A stretch of 64,000 nt of DNA from Roseivirga sp. E12 (GCF_017592825.1 NZ_JAGFMD010000001.1:1364001-1428000); one strand, 5' to 3'; shown: positions 1 through 8,967, counted from the first letter of the stretch. Translations and numbers: made by a program. The notes: generated by a model from the letters alone, not told the origin.

Positions 1-65
1 ATGACCAAGCTGAGAATATTGCTACCGTTGGTGATGCAATCTCTTACCTGGAAGCAAACGCATAA
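1..65 (+). CDS. acpP: Acyl carrier protein, C-terminal end only
   Basis: This is the last 20 codons of a gene cut by the window edge, read from base 3. The peptide ends DQAENIATVGDAISYLEANA, which matches the C-terminal helix of bacterial acyl carrier proteins (the TVGDA(I/V)xYIExN signature). ACP carries growing fatty acyl chains on a phosphopantetheine attached to a Ser that would lie upstream of the window. The stop lies 30 bases before fabF, and acpP-fabF-rnc is a common bacterial order, which supports the call. Only the fragment can be judged. Confidence 0.85.
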   Translation, partial: DQAENIATVGDAISYLEANA

Positions 66-95
66 TAATATTTCCCTTACTATTACGACTCATAT

Positions 96-1346
96 ATGCA
101 ACTAAAGCGAGTTGTAGTCACTGGACTTGGCGCACTTACACCATTAGGCAACAATCTGAATGATTACTGGAATAACCTGATTAAAGGTGTAAGTGGAGCC
201 GGCCCGATCACGAGATTTGATCCCGAAAAATTTAAGACCAAGTTTGCCTGCGAGGTAAAAAACTATGATCCTCTTGATCACTTTGATCGCAAAGAGATGA
301 GGAAAATGGATGCTTTTACCCAGTATGCAATGATCACTTCCAAAGAAGCCATTCAAGACTCTGGTCTAGACCTTGAAAAAATTGATAGGTTGAAAGCAGG
401 AGTTATTTGGGGTTCTGGAATTGGTGGACTAAAAACTTTTCAGGAAGAAGTCGAAGGATTCGTTCAGGGCGACAAAAACCCAAGATTTAATCCGTTTTTC
501 ATTCCGAAAATGATTTCAGACATATCTGCTGGAATGATTTCAATGAAATACGGCTTTCATGGACCTAACTTTGTAACAGTTTCGGCTTGTGCCTCTGCTA
601 CAAATGCCATGATAGATGCCATGACCTACATTAAACTGGGCAAGGCAAAAGTGATGATCACTGGTGGTTCGGAAGCATCAGTTGTTGAAGCAGGCATGGG
701 TGGATTCAATGCCATGAGAGCATTGTCTGAAAGAAACGACTCACCCCAAACAGCATCAAGACCCTTTGACAAAGACAGAGACGGTTTTGTTTTGGGTGAA
801 GGTTCTGGAGCGATTATTCTTGAAGAATATGAGCACGCGAAAGCAAGAGGTGCCAAAATCTACGCTGAACTTGTTGGTGGTGGAATGTCAGCTGATGCAT
901 ATCATATTACTGCTCCGCATCCGGAAGGTTTAGGTGCTTATAATGTAATGCTAAATGTGCTGGAGGATGCAGAAATGCAGCCAGAAGATATAGATTACAT
1001 TAACGTTCACGGCACTTCAACCCCACTGGGTGATATGAGTGAAGTAATTGCTATTGAAAGAGTTTTTGGTGAGCATGCTTACAAACTGAACATTAGCTCT
1101 ACCAAATCAATGACCGGCCATCTGTTAGGTGCAGCCGGTGCAATTGAGGCAATAGCAAGTATTAAAGCCATTGAAGATCAAATCGTACCTCCAACCATCA
1201 ATCACTTTACAGATGATGAAAGGTTTGACCCAAGGTTGAACTTCACATTTAACAAAGCACAAAAACGTGAAATTAGAGCTGCATTAAGCAATACTTTCGG
1301 TTTTGGTGGACACAATACATCGGTAGTTTTTAGAAAAATTGATTAA
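96..1346 (+). CDS. fabF: 3-oxoacyl-ACP synthase II (KAS II)
   Basis: This is the elongating beta-ketoacyl-ACP synthase of type II fatty acid synthesis. It condenses malonyl-ACP with acyl-ACP in the cytoplasm. The 416-residue length is normal for FabF. The catalytic triad is visible: Cys165 in VSACASATNAM, His305 in NVHGTSTPLGD and His342 in KSMTGHLLGAAG. The N-terminus MQLKRVVVTGLGALTPLG is the standard start of the thiolase-fold domain. It follows acpP closely, and its stop overlaps the rnc start in a TAATG, so the three genes are probably co-transcribed and translationally coupled. Nothing is unusual and the family assignment is secure. Confidence 0.97.
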   Translation: MQLKRVVVTGLGALTPLGNNLNDYWNNLIKGVSGAGPITRFDPEKFKTKFACEVKNYDPLDHFDRKEMRKMDAFTQYAMITSKEAIQDSGLDLEKIDRLKAGVIWGSGIGGLKTFQEEVEGFVQGDKNPRFNPFFIPKMISDISAGMISMKYGFHGPNFVTVSACASATNAMIDAMTYIKLGKAKVMITGGSEASVVEAGMGGFNAMRALSERNDSPQTASRPFDKDRDGFVLGEGSGAIILEEYEHAKARGAKIYAELVGGGMSADAYHITAPHPEGLGAYNVMLNVLEDAEMQPEDIDYINVHGTSTPLGDMSEVIAIERVFGEHAYKLNISSTKSMTGHLLGAAGAIEAIASIKAIEDQIVPPTINHFTDDERFDPRLNFTFNKAQKREIRAALSNTFGFGGHNTSVVFRKID

Positions 1347-2089
1347 TGCCTCGGTTAGGTAACCGTTTAAGATCAATTTTTAAAAGGCATTCAAAAGAAG
1401 AAAAGCGGCTTGCCGCCTCTATCAAAATGATAGTAGGTAGCAAGCCGCTTAACTTAAAGCCATACCAAATTGCTGTACAGCATACCTCTGTAGCAAAGTC
1501 TGTAAAACAAGGTTTTAAAGAGTCAAACGAACGACTTGAATATCTTGGTGATGCTGTCTTGGGAGTGGTAGTAGCCGAATATCTATTCAAAAAGTTCCCC
1601 TTCAAAGATGAAGGTTTTTTAACCGAGTTAAGATCCCGTATAGTCAGTCGAGATTCTCTAAATAATGTAGCTCGAACGATAGGTGTTCCTCAAATTGTCA
1701 GGTTCGACAAAAAGCGCAAAACTCCCAATTCACATAAATCACTTTATGGAAATGCTCTAGAGGCCCTTGTAGGAGCTATATACATTGACAGAGGCTTCCA
1801 CTTTGCGAGTAATTTTATAAAGAAAAAATTACTCCAACCCCACTTCGACTTAGAAGAAATCATCAATACGACTAAGAATTATAAGAGTAAACTTATCGAG
1901 TGGTCGCAGAAGAATACTAAAACCCCTAGTTTTGACCATATAGAGACTATTGATAAAGGTCATTATAAAGAATTCATTATTCAGGTTTCTATTGATCAAG
2001 AACCAATTGCCAAGGGCCATGGTTTAAGTAAGAAGAAAGCTGAACAAGATGCTGCCCGTGAAGCTTGTATCATTCTAGAGTTAGAATAA
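1346..2089 (+). CDS. rnc: Ribonuclease III
   Basis: This is a double-strand-specific endoribonuclease that processes rRNA precursors and structured mRNAs. The family signature ERLEYLGDAVLG lies at residues 62-73, with the metal-binding Asp69. A second conserved acidic patch, NALEALVGAIYIDRG, follows in the catalytic domain. The C-terminal third (KTPSFDH through KKKAEQDAAREA) has the pattern of a double-stranded-RNA-binding domain. At 247 residues it is slightly longer than the E. coli enzyme because of a basic N-terminal extension of about 20 residues. The start overlaps the fabF stop (TAATG), and the gene's own stop overlaps the nadE start in the same way. Confidence 0.96.
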   Translation: MPRLGNRLRSIFKRHSKEEKRLAASIKMIVGSKPLNLKPYQIAVQHTSVAKSVKQGFKESNERLEYLGDAVLGVVVAEYLFKKFPFKDEGFLTELRSRIVSRDSLNNVARTIGVPQIVRFDKKRKTPNSHKSLYGNALEALVGAIYIDRGFHFASNFIKKKLLQPHFDLEEIINTTKNYKSKLIEWSQKNTKTPSFDHIETIDKGHYKEFIIQVSIDQEPIAKGHGLSKKKAEQDAAREACIILELE

Positions 2090-3939
2090 TGCGCAAATAC
2101 AGAATTGCTGGAGGTACTGTCAATCAAACACCACTTGATTGGAATGGCAATATTGCCCGGCTAAGACATGTGCTTCTTGACGCCAAAGCCTCGAAAGTAG
2201 AAATTCTCTGTCTTCCTGAGCTCTCAATCACTGGCTATGGTTGTGAGGATATTTTCTTGAGCGACTGGCTTTCTGAAAAGGCCTTGACATTTATTCCAGA
2301 ATTAGTCGAAGAGACAGAGGGCCTTTTGGTCACCCTCAATTTACCAATACGCCATAAAAAAAAGCTCTACAACTGCTCATTAGTAGCACATGACAAGCAG
2401 ATTCTCGGGATTTATGCCAAACAGTACATGGCCTTAGATGGCGTACATTATGAGCCAAGATGGTTCAACCCATGGCCAATTGGATTGGTTGAAAGTATTG
2501 AGCTGTTTGGAAAAAAGTACCCTATTGGAGATTTGACTTTCGATTTTGAAGATTGGAAGATTGGCTTTGAGATTTGTGAGGACGCCTGGAGAGGTAGTGA
2601 TCGACCTGCTTGTCGTTTGATTGATAAAGGTGTTAACCTGATTCTTAATCCAAGCGCAAGTCATTTTGCCATGCAAAAAACACTTGACAGGATCGATCTC
2701 GTTACAAAATCATCGATAGACTTCGAGTGTACGTACGTTTATGCTAACCTACTAGGCAACGAAGCGGGAAGAATGATCTATGATGGCGAGATCATTGTTG
2801 CGCAACAAGGTCACATGTACCTTAGAAATCAACTACTCTCCTTCCAGTCACATCAACTCTCCTGGGTGGATATATCCCCAGAGGAAAAAGATAAACCTCA
2901 CAAAGATTTTGTTTCTCCTGTTACAGCAAAGGAAGAGGAATTCCCAAAGGCTACGGCTTTGGCTTTGTTCGACTATTTAAGAAAAAGCAGAAGCAACGGC
3001 TACACACTTTCATTAAGTGGCGGGGCAGACTCAGCCACCTGTGCCGTAATGGTCGCTGAGATGGTAAAAAGAGGGATTGAGGAGCTAGGAAAAGCTGGCT
3101 TTCTAAAAGCCATTGACAAATCGGATATGAATGAACTCAGCCAAAAAGAAATTGTAAATAAGCTTTTCAACACAGCTTATCAAGGCACGGTCAATTCTTC
3201 TGAGACAACTCTCAATGCTGCAAAGACACTGTCTGAGTCGATTGGCGCTAACTTTTATGATTGGAACATAGACAACCCCGTTCAGGCCTATACATCTACC
3301 ATTGAAAGCGCATTGGGTCGTGAGTTGACTTGGGAAGATGATGACTTGGCACTGCAAAACATTCAAGCCAGGGCAAGAAGTCCTATCATCTGGATGTTAA
3401 CGAACATTACCAATACTTTACTCTTAACAACATCAAACAGAAGTGAGGGTGATGTAGGTTATGCCACGATGGATGGAGATACTAGCGGAAGTCTTGCCCC
3501 TATTTCGAGTGTGGACAAGCATTTCATCCGCGAATGGTTAAAATATGCAGAAGCCGAATTGGGATATGAAGGTCTCGCACCTATTAATGCATTACCACCG
3601 ACAGCTGAACTTAGACCATCTGACCAAAATCAAACAGACGAAGACGACTTGATGCCCTACCATATCATGGTAGAGATTGAAAAACTAGCCATTAGAGATC
3701 ATAAGTCACCATTACAGGTTTTTGAAGAATTGAAACCAAAGGACTTAGAAAGCTCGATTCTATTAAAGGCACATATCATCAAATTCTTTCGACTCTGGAG
3801 CAGGAATCAATGGAAGAGAGAACGTCTAGCACCAGCCTTTCATCTTGACGAATTCAACGTGGACCCTAGAACCTGGTGTCGTTTTCCGATTCTTTCATCG
3901 GGCTTTCATGAGGAATTGTTGGAACTAGAATCACAGTAA
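2089..3939 (+). CDS. nadE: Glutamine-dependent NAD+ synthetase
   Basis: It converts nicotinate adenine dinucleotide to NAD+ using ammonia released from glutamine. The N-terminal half is a nitrilase-fold glutaminase with the expected triad: Glu44 (LPELSITGYGCED), Lys111 (AKQYMALDG) and Cys163 (FEICEDAW). The C-terminal half is an N-type ATP pyrophosphatase with the P-loop SGGADSAT starting at Ser310. The ATG start gives 616 residues and overlaps the rnc stop as TAATG. A TTG eight codons upstream also opens the frame, but it lies inside rnc and is unlikely. The two-domain form can use glutamine directly. Confidence 0.96.
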   Translation: MRKYRIAGGTVNQTPLDWNGNIARLRHVLLDAKASKVEILCLPELSITGYGCEDIFLSDWLSEKALTFIPELVEETEGLLVTLNLPIRHKKKLYNCSLVAHDKQILGIYAKQYMALDGVHYEPRWFNPWPIGLVESIELFGKKYPIGDLTFDFEDWKIGFEICEDAWRGSDRPACRLIDKGVNLILNPSASHFAMQKTLDRIDLVTKSSIDFECTYVYANLLGNEAGRMIYDGEIIVAQQGHMYLRNQLLSFQSHQLSWVDISPEEKDKPHKDFVSPVTAKEEEFPKATALALFDYLRKSRSNGYTLSLSGGADSATCAVMVAEMVKRGIEELGKAGFLKAIDKSDMNELSQKEIVNKLFNTAYQGTVNSSETTLNAAKTLSESIGANFYDWNIDNPVQAYTSTIESALGRELTWEDDDLALQNIQARARSPIIWMLTNITNTLLLTTSNRSEGDVGYATMDGDTSGSLAPISSVDKHFIREWLKYAEAELGYEGLAPINALPPTAELRPSDQNQTDEDDLMPYHIMVEIEKLAIRDHKSPLQVFEELKPKDLESSILLKAHIIKFFRLWSRNQWKRERLAPAFHLDEFNVDPRTWCRFPILSSGFHEELLELESQ

Positions 3940-4009
3940 AACTCACAATGCTTCAGGATTGTTCTTATTTAAATCTTGGGTATCTTAGGCTGCATCTTCA
4001 GAAAGTGAC

Positions 4010-4423
4010 ATGAGAAAAGTCGTGCTGGTTTTCGGTGGAATTTCTATCTCAATATTTCTTCTATTTGAGCTTAGCAAATGGTCATGGACTAATTCAGAGT
4101 CGCGAAGTGACATCATGATAATTGTTGTCGGTTGTCTTTTCATTTTGATAGGTTTCTTGATCAATCGGTATATGGCACATTCGCCATATACGCTCAGCCC
4201 CCAAACTGACCAGGTCCAAAGAACAAAGAAATCCAATTTGACAGAGCAGGAACTAAAGGTTCTGACATTCATGGCAGATGGATATTCCAATACTCAAATA
4301 GCCGAATCACTTTTTATATCTGAGAATACAGTCAAAACTCACATATCTCGAATTTTCGCCAAGCTTGAGGCAAAAAGAAGAACGGAGGCCGTCAAAATCG
4401 GAAGAGACCTCAAGATAATCTAG
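4010..4423 (+). CDS. Small membrane-anchored LuxR-type HTH regulator
   Basis: The protein has 137 residues. Two hydrophobic segments near residues 4-20 and 37-54 should anchor it in the inner membrane, with a short loop between them. Residues from about 75 to the end form a LuxR/GerE helix-turn-helix (LTEQELKVLTFMADGYSNTQIAESL, then FISENTVKTHISRIF). There is no receiver or sensor domain, so the DNA-binding domain seems tethered directly to the membrane. A DUF4199 membrane protein lies 110 bases downstream, a pairing I associate with Bacteroidota genomes. A role in envelope sensing is inference. The HTH assignment is firm. Confidence 0.85.
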   Translation: MRKVVLVFGGISISIFLLFELSKWSWTNSESRSDIMIIVVGCLFILIGFLINRYMAHSPYTLSPQTDQVQRTKKSNLTEQELKVLTFMADGYSNTQIAESLFISENTVKTHISRIFAKLEAKRRTEAVKIGRDLKII

Positions 4424-4532
4424 CGCCTCATCCGTGTAATACTTTAGTAGTACTTCTACAATATCATACTTTTGAGTGACGCCTTCGGAAAGATAATTTC
4501 ATAGAATTGTGTTCCAACTACAACAGAACATC

Positions 4533-5033
4533 ATGAAAAAATTAGTATTACGATATGGTATAGTAGGTGCCTGCGTATCAATTACACTTGGCCTCCTTAA
4601 CTGGTTCACCGTTGCACAAAGCTTTAGTGTTGAAGCATCACAAATAACAGGCTATGCCTCCATTATCCTTTCGTTAATGTGCGTACCTCTGGGCATTAGG
4701 TATTTCAAGCATAAACTCAACAGCGGTATAGTTCCATTTAAAAAGGCTCTAAAAATAGGCACATCAATTACTTTGGTAAACGCAACTATTACATTCCTAT
4801 ATAGTGTTCTATTCTTCGTTTTTGCAGGAGAAGAATTCGCCAATTGGCGTACTAGTGGAATGAACGAGGAGGCTTTACAACGTATGAACCAGGCACCAGA
4901 CTTTGTAATGTCACCACTGTTTCAGGGGCTAATCATGTTCTTATCGGTATTTTTCATTGGCCTGATCATTAGCCTCGTCAGTTCAGTAGCTCTATCAGGA
5001 ACCAAGAAACCAATCACACGAAACTTAGCCTAA
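4533..5033 (+). CDS. DUF4199 family membrane protein
   Basis: This is an integral membrane protein of about 166 residues with four predicted membrane segments. The first two are near the N-terminus, the third is around LVNATITFLYSVLFFVFAG, and the last is around LIMFLSVFFIGLIISLVSS. The pattern and the FKKALKIGTSITLVNATITF region resemble the Bacteroidota family DUF4199, whose function is unknown. I chose the ATG that begins MKKLVLRYGIVG. An in-frame GTG eight codons upstream would add a polar tail before the first membrane segment. It lies between a membrane-tethered regulator and an MGMT-fold gene that starts 4 bases after its stop. Confidence 0.75.
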   Translation: MKKLVLRYGIVGACVSITLGLLNWFTVAQSFSVEASQITGYASIILSLMCVPLGIRYFKHKLNSGIVPFKKALKIGTSITLVNATITFLYSVLFFVFAGEEFANWRTSGMNEEALQRMNQAPDFVMSPLFQGLIMFLSVFFIGLIISLVSSVALSGTKKPITRNLA

Positions 5034-5037
5034 TCCA

Positions 5038-5511
5038 ATGTCCAAGAAGAAAAGTACTCGAGAGAAGTTGATGGCACGAGAAGAAAAAATTCATGTTATC
5101 ACACCCGAATGGGAGCACAAGTATGGTAAAGGCAAACTTTTGGTGCCACACCCACGCGATATTGAGAACATTGTCAATACTACCAATAAAGGAGAACTTC
5201 TTACAAATGATATCATCAGAGACCTCTTGGCCAAAGAGAGGAAGGTGCAGGTAACCGACCCAATCTCGGTAGGTATATTCCTTAAAATCCTTGGTGAAGT
5301 TGCAGAAGAAGAACGCCTTGAGAAAAAAGAATCCATAACGCCTTATTGGCGGGTTCTAAAGCCCGATGGTTCGATTAACATAAAATTCCATGGTGGAGTT
5401 AAATATCAAGAGGAGCTTTTGAGAGCCGAAGGCTTTGAACTTTTGCCTCCCAAAGGTAAAAAACCTCCCAAAGTGGCTGATTTCGAGAAATTCTTAAAGA
5501 CGTATGGCTAA
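5038..5511 (+). CDS. MGMT-fold (alkyltransferase-like) protein without active-site Cys
   Basis: This 157-residue protein resembles the group annotated as MGMT family in Bacteroidota. The landmarks are a basic N-terminus (SKKKSTREKLM), a central DNA-binding-like helix region (KGELLTNDIIRDLLAKE), and ITPYWRVLKPDGSINIKFHGG near residues 101-121. The O6-alkylguanine transferases carry a PCHR cysteine. This protein contains no cysteine at all, so it cannot be a suicide alkyltransferase. By analogy with alkyltransferase-like proteins it might recognise damaged DNA, but that is inference. It starts 4 bases after the DUF4199 gene and is probably co-transcribed with it. Confidence 0.7.
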   Translation: MSKKKSTREKLMAREEKIHVITPEWEHKYGKGKLLVPHPRDIENIVNTTNKGELLTNDIIRDLLAKERKVQVTDPISVGIFLKILGEVAEEERLEKKESITPYWRVLKPDGSINIKFHGGVKYQEELLRAEGFELLPPKGKKPPKVADFEKFLKTYG

Positions 5512-5589
5512 ACTAAAAGTTCATTGACCCATTCGACTGGAGGTTATATTCTAACCACACAACCCATATATGACATTGAACTTTTAGTT
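5511..5589. repeat. Long-stem inverted repeat with an inner hairpin
   Basis: The arms AACTAAAAGTTCA (5511-5523) and TGAACTTTTAGTT (5577-5589) are perfect 13-bp complements. Inside the loop lies a second small hairpin, GGTTA-TATTC-TAACC (5542-5556). The outer arm begins on the last base of the preceding stop codon. There is no clean T-tract on either side, so this is not an obvious intrinsic terminator. The remaining bases up to 5761 hold nothing else I recognise. Confidence 0.6.
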
Positions 5590-5761
5590 CAGTGTCTTAC
5601 TTATCTGGCCTGTAGGAGTATCATCTTTAAGTTAGTCTCAGAATTAGATGTCGCTTTCCAATTCTTTCGTTTCAAAGAAGAGTTAAAATAGAGTTAAGCA
5701 GAAAATACGACTTTCATTTGAGAAGAGAATCCATTTAATTACCGCTCCTAATCACATTCAA

Positions 5762-6232
5762 ATGAGGCATCTACAAAGGTCATTGGCAGTTTTGATTTTT
5801 TCAATGACTTGTTCATTCATTTCTTTCGGTCAAGAAGAAAAGGTAACTCCTAAAGATTCTTTGATCCATATAGTAAATGACTACTACAGACTGAATGTAA
5901 TCGTGTTCCAATCCGACTCTTCCCCAAAGGATGTAGAAAACATTTTTGACCTTTTCACTCCTGACTTTGTTTATGTGCACCCAAAGTATGGTGGAACATA
6001 TTCACGAGATGACCTTTACAATGGCTACTTGCGAAATCAGAAAAATGGTGGTTATGATGGATCGGTAACTGATATTATCATTGCAAATATGATTACTGGC
6101 TTAAATGCGGTAACTGTGACAAAACATTTTGTGAATAAGCAAGAAGATGGAAGCTCAAAAAAGGGCGAGCCTCAAATGACGCTATTCGAATTTAAGGGCG
6201 GCAAAATCTCCAAAATCTTTGAATATTGGTAA
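5762..6232 (+). CDS. Secreted NTF2-like / SnoaL-like protein
   Basis: The 156-residue protein starts with a signal peptide (hydrophobic LAVLIFSMTCSFISFGQ, cleavage probably after FG). The mature part looks like one nuclear-transport-factor-2 fold: a helix (IHIVNDYYRLNVIVF), a strand pair around FTPDFVYVHPKYGGTYSRDDL, and terminal strands VTVTKHFVNKQ and PQMTLFEFKGGKISKIFEYW. The closing pattern GGKISKIFEYW is typical of SnoaL-like domains. The ligand or enzymatic role is not evident. It stands alone between the inverted repeat and lgt. Confidence 0.7.
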   Translation: MRHLQRSLAVLIFSMTCSFISFGQEEKVTPKDSLIHIVNDYYRLNVIVFQSDSSPKDVENIFDLFTPDFVYVHPKYGGTYSRDDLYNGYLRNQKNGGYDGSVTDIIIANMITGLNAVTVTKHFVNKQEDGSSKKGEPQMTLFEFKGGKISKIFEYW

Positions 6233-6325
6233 GCCAATAGTTCTGGCACAATGGAACCACGATTGAGTTCCTTAGAATTAACACACCTTTACCATACGGA
6301 ATCCATTTACTTTTCGTAATTCCCA

Positions 6326-6333
6326 TATATTTG
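6326..6333 (+). promoter_or_regulatory. Candidate -7 element for lgt
   Basis: TATATTTG matches the Bacteroidota -7 consensus TAnnTTTG and lies 24 bases before the lgt start codon. No good TTG is found 19-20 bases upstream, so the promoter would be weak or activator-dependent. Confidence 0.4.
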
Positions 6334-6356
6334 TTGATTCCATTAAATAGTACAAA

Positions 6357-7487
6357 ATGCTTCTACACATAGTTTGGGACCCAATGAGGGAAATCATTAA
6401 GGATATTCAACCACCTGTATGGTACAGTGTGTTGTTTGCCATGGGTTTTATTATTGGTTATCAGATTATGGTCAACATCTTCAAGAAGGAAGGTAAAGAC
6501 CTATTAAATGTCGATACGCTTACTGTCCACATGGTGCTTGCGACCATTATTAGTGCCCGGTTAGGCCATTTGGTGTTCTATGAGCCCCAAAGGTTTCTGG
6601 CTGACCCATTAATGTTTTTCAGAACATGGGAAGGGGGCTTGGCAAGTCATGGCGCAGCATTTGGCATACCACTAGCACTTTACTTATACAGCAACTATTT
6701 CGTAGATGCCAGCTGGTCACCTTTCAGATTCAAATTCAGAAAGAAAAAGAGAGAAGGCCAAAGTTGGTTATGGATAATAGACCGAATTGTCATTACTGTT
6801 GCCTTGGCTGCGGTTTTCATCCGTATGGGTAACTTTGTCAACTCTGAGATTGTAGGCAAGCCTACTGAGTCAGACTATGGGGTTGTCTTTGGCCGTGTAG
6901 CCGAAGAAATGATTGAAGACGCAGGGCTCGGTATCGAAAAGGCAGAAGCCTCAAAAGGCATCTCAACAGAGAGGCCAGCACCCGGAATTGTACCTGTGGA
7001 CTTAACACTCACCTTTGAAAACTCGCAATTACCTGAGCAAGATGCTCGGAGAATTGTTGAAGACAATGTTAAGAGAATACTCACAGGTTATGGAAGTGTA
7101 AGAGAGCATTATGCTCAGGGCAATGAGCCTCTCGATTACGAATTGAAGGTAATTAATCGCAAAGTTGTTGTGACTGTACATACTTGGGGGATTTCTCGAC
7201 ACCCCACTCAGCTCTATGAGTCAGCAACATCTTTGGTTCTTTTCTTCATTTTACTTGGTATATGGATGAAATACAAAGAAAAAACCCCTGAGGGTCTACT
7301 TTTTGGGATTTTCCTTGTTTACATTTTCTCATTGCGATGGTTCCATGAAACGTATAAGGAAAACCAAGTAGCCTTCGAAGATGAAATGACTTATAATATG
7401 GGACAAATATTGAGTATTCCTCTGCTTGCATTAGGGGTATTCATCCTTATAAGGGTCTTTATAAAGTCAAGAAAATCGGTGGGATAG
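6357..7487 (+). CDS. lgt: Prolipoprotein diacylglyceryl transferase
   Basis: It transfers diacylglycerol from phosphatidylglycerol to the lipobox cysteine of prelipoproteins in the inner membrane. The family signature is present as RMGNFVNSEIVGKP near residue 157, with the conserved AARLGH-like motif (SARLGHLVFYEP) and WEGGLASHGAAFG upstream. HPTQLYESATSL lies in the C-terminal membrane half. At 376 residues it is about 85 residues longer than E. coli Lgt. The extra length lies between GKPTESDYG and GISRHPTQLYE and reads as an acidic, soluble alpha/beta stretch. Several lipoproteins in this window are its likely clients. The next gene begins directly after its stop. Confidence 0.95.
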   Translation: MLLHIVWDPMREIIKDIQPPVWYSVLFAMGFIIGYQIMVNIFKKEGKDLLNVDTLTVHMVLATIISARLGHLVFYEPQRFLADPLMFFRTWEGGLASHGAAFGIPLALYLYSNYFVDASWSPFRFKFRKKKREGQSWLWIIDRIVITVALAAVFIRMGNFVNSEIVGKPTESDYGVVFGRVAEEMIEDAGLGIEKAEASKGISTERPAPGIVPVDLTLTFENSQLPEQDARRIVEDNVKRILTGYGSVREHYAQGNEPLDYELKVINRKVVVTVHTWGISRHPTQLYESATSLVLFFILLGIWMKYKEKTPEGLLFGIFLVYIFSLRWFHETYKENQVAFEDEMTYNMGQILSIPLLALGVFILIRVFIKSRKSVG

Positions 7488-8912
7488 GTGATTAAAGGTA
7501 TTGGTTGGTGTTGTTTGTTGTGGGTTTGCATTTTAGCCAACCCTGCATTTTCTCAAACGGGTAACGTTGCAGACATCAATCCTGATTCTACTGTTCGGGT
7601 AGGCAAGATATATGTCACAGGAAATACAAAGACAAAATTAGAAATTGTCTTAAGAGAACTTGACTTTGAAGAAGGAGAGGAATTAAAGCTATCTGACTTT
7701 GCTGAAAAAGTTACCTTAGACCAACAAAAACTGACCAACACAAGGCTTTTTGTTTTTGTAGAGATAGTACCCCTCTTCATGTCTGAGAAAGAGGTAGATG
7801 TACTCATCAGGCTTCAGGAACGCTGGTACATCTTTCCCCTACCGATTTTTAAACTAGCCGATCGAAATTTTACAGAATGGTGGGTCAACCAAAACAGAGA
7901 CTTTTCACGCGTCAACTATGGAGCCCAACTCATTCATACCAACCTGACTGGGCGAAATGATCGTTTTAGAGTCCGAGCGCAGTTTGGCTTTGCTAAACAG
8001 TTCTCCTTAAGTTATCAAATTCCATATATCAATTCGGAACAAACAATAGGTCTCGGATTTTCTTCGAGTTATACTACTAACAAAACTGTGGGTGTTAATT
8101 CGATTTCTCACAGGGCTCAGTTTGTAGAAAGCGACAATGTTATTAGAAGGGCCTTTAGTACAAATGGGACAATTACCCTACGCCCCTCTTTTTATACTAG
8201 ACATAGCCTAAACCTGGGCTATGTGAGATCCTCCGTAGGAGATACTATTAGAGACGTTAACCCTGAGTATCACTTAAGAAATGAGAGTGTTCAAGAATAC
8301 ATAAGGCTATCATACACTTTTAGTCTTGACAAGAGAGACTATATAGCTTACCCATTAACCGGAAGTCTATTGACGGTTCAGTTGAGTCAATTCGGTCTAG
8401 GTAGCTTCAATGATTTTGACATGCTGACTACAAGACTTACGTATTCAAAATTCTTTGACTTGAAGGGCAAATTTTACTTTGCCAATCGCATTGATGCCTA
8501 TAATAATTCCGCACAAAACATCCCATACTTCGTTAGAGCTGGCTTTGGTTATCGACCAGACTTTATTAGGGGCTATGAGAGGTTTGTTATTGAAAGCAAT
8601 CAATATATCTCCAATCGAAGCTCATTGAGGTTTAAAGTTTTAGAGGGAGTCCAAGAGCTTAACCGAAGGAGCCTTATTAATCAATTCAGAACCCTACCCT
8701 ACGCCTTCTATCTCAAAATCTTTATGGATGCCGGTTATGCGGGTAACCCCATTAATTCCACACAAAATAACTTCTTCAATAATGAGTGGATTGGCAGTAT
8801 AGGCTTAGGCCTTGACATTGTCACCTATTATGATTTCGTCTTTAGGTTAGAGTATAGCATCAATAGAGAGGGAACTAAGGGACTCTTCTTCAATTTCAAA
8901 TCAGCACTATAA
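7488..8912 (+). CDS. POTRA-domain outer-membrane beta-barrel protein (Omp85-like)
   Basis: A signal peptide (CCLLWVCILANPAFSQ) is followed by one POTRA-like domain. Its strands and helices are VRVGKIYVTGNTKTKLEIVL, then LSDFAEKVTLDQQKLTNTRLF and VDVLIRLQERW. The remaining 350 residues are amphipathic strands rich in aromatic residues, as in BamA/TamA-type barrels (for example YIRLSYTFSLDKRDYIAYP and the GFGYRPDFIRGYE region). The start is the GTG directly after the lgt stop TAG, so the genes are coupled. At 474 residues with a single POTRA it is shorter than BamA. A specialised translocation or assembly role is possible, but the substrate is unknown. Confidence 0.8.
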   Translation: MIKGIGWCCLLWVCILANPAFSQTGNVADINPDSTVRVGKIYVTGNTKTKLEIVLRELDFEEGEELKLSDFAEKVTLDQQKLTNTRLFVFVEIVPLFMSEKEVDVLIRLQERWYIFPLPIFKLADRNFTEWWVNQNRDFSRVNYGAQLIHTNLTGRNDRFRVRAQFGFAKQFSLSYQIPYINSEQTIGLGFSSSYTTNKTVGVNSISHRAQFVESDNVIRRAFSTNGTITLRPSFYTRHSLNLGYVRSSVGDTIRDVNPEYHLRNESVQEYIRLSYTFSLDKRDYIAYPLTGSLLTVQLSQFGLGSFNDFDMLTTRLTYSKFFDLKGKFYFANRIDAYNNSAQNIPYFVRAGFGYRPDFIRGYERFVIESNQYISNRSSLRFKVLEGVQELNRRSLINQFRTLPYAFYLKIFMDAGYAGNPINSTQNNFFNNEWIGSIGLGLDIVTYYDFVFRLEYSINREGTKGLFFNFKSAL

Positions 8913-8967
8913 CTTTATTTTTAATATCATTAATCACTATTCATAGTTGATTTTATTATATTGATAT

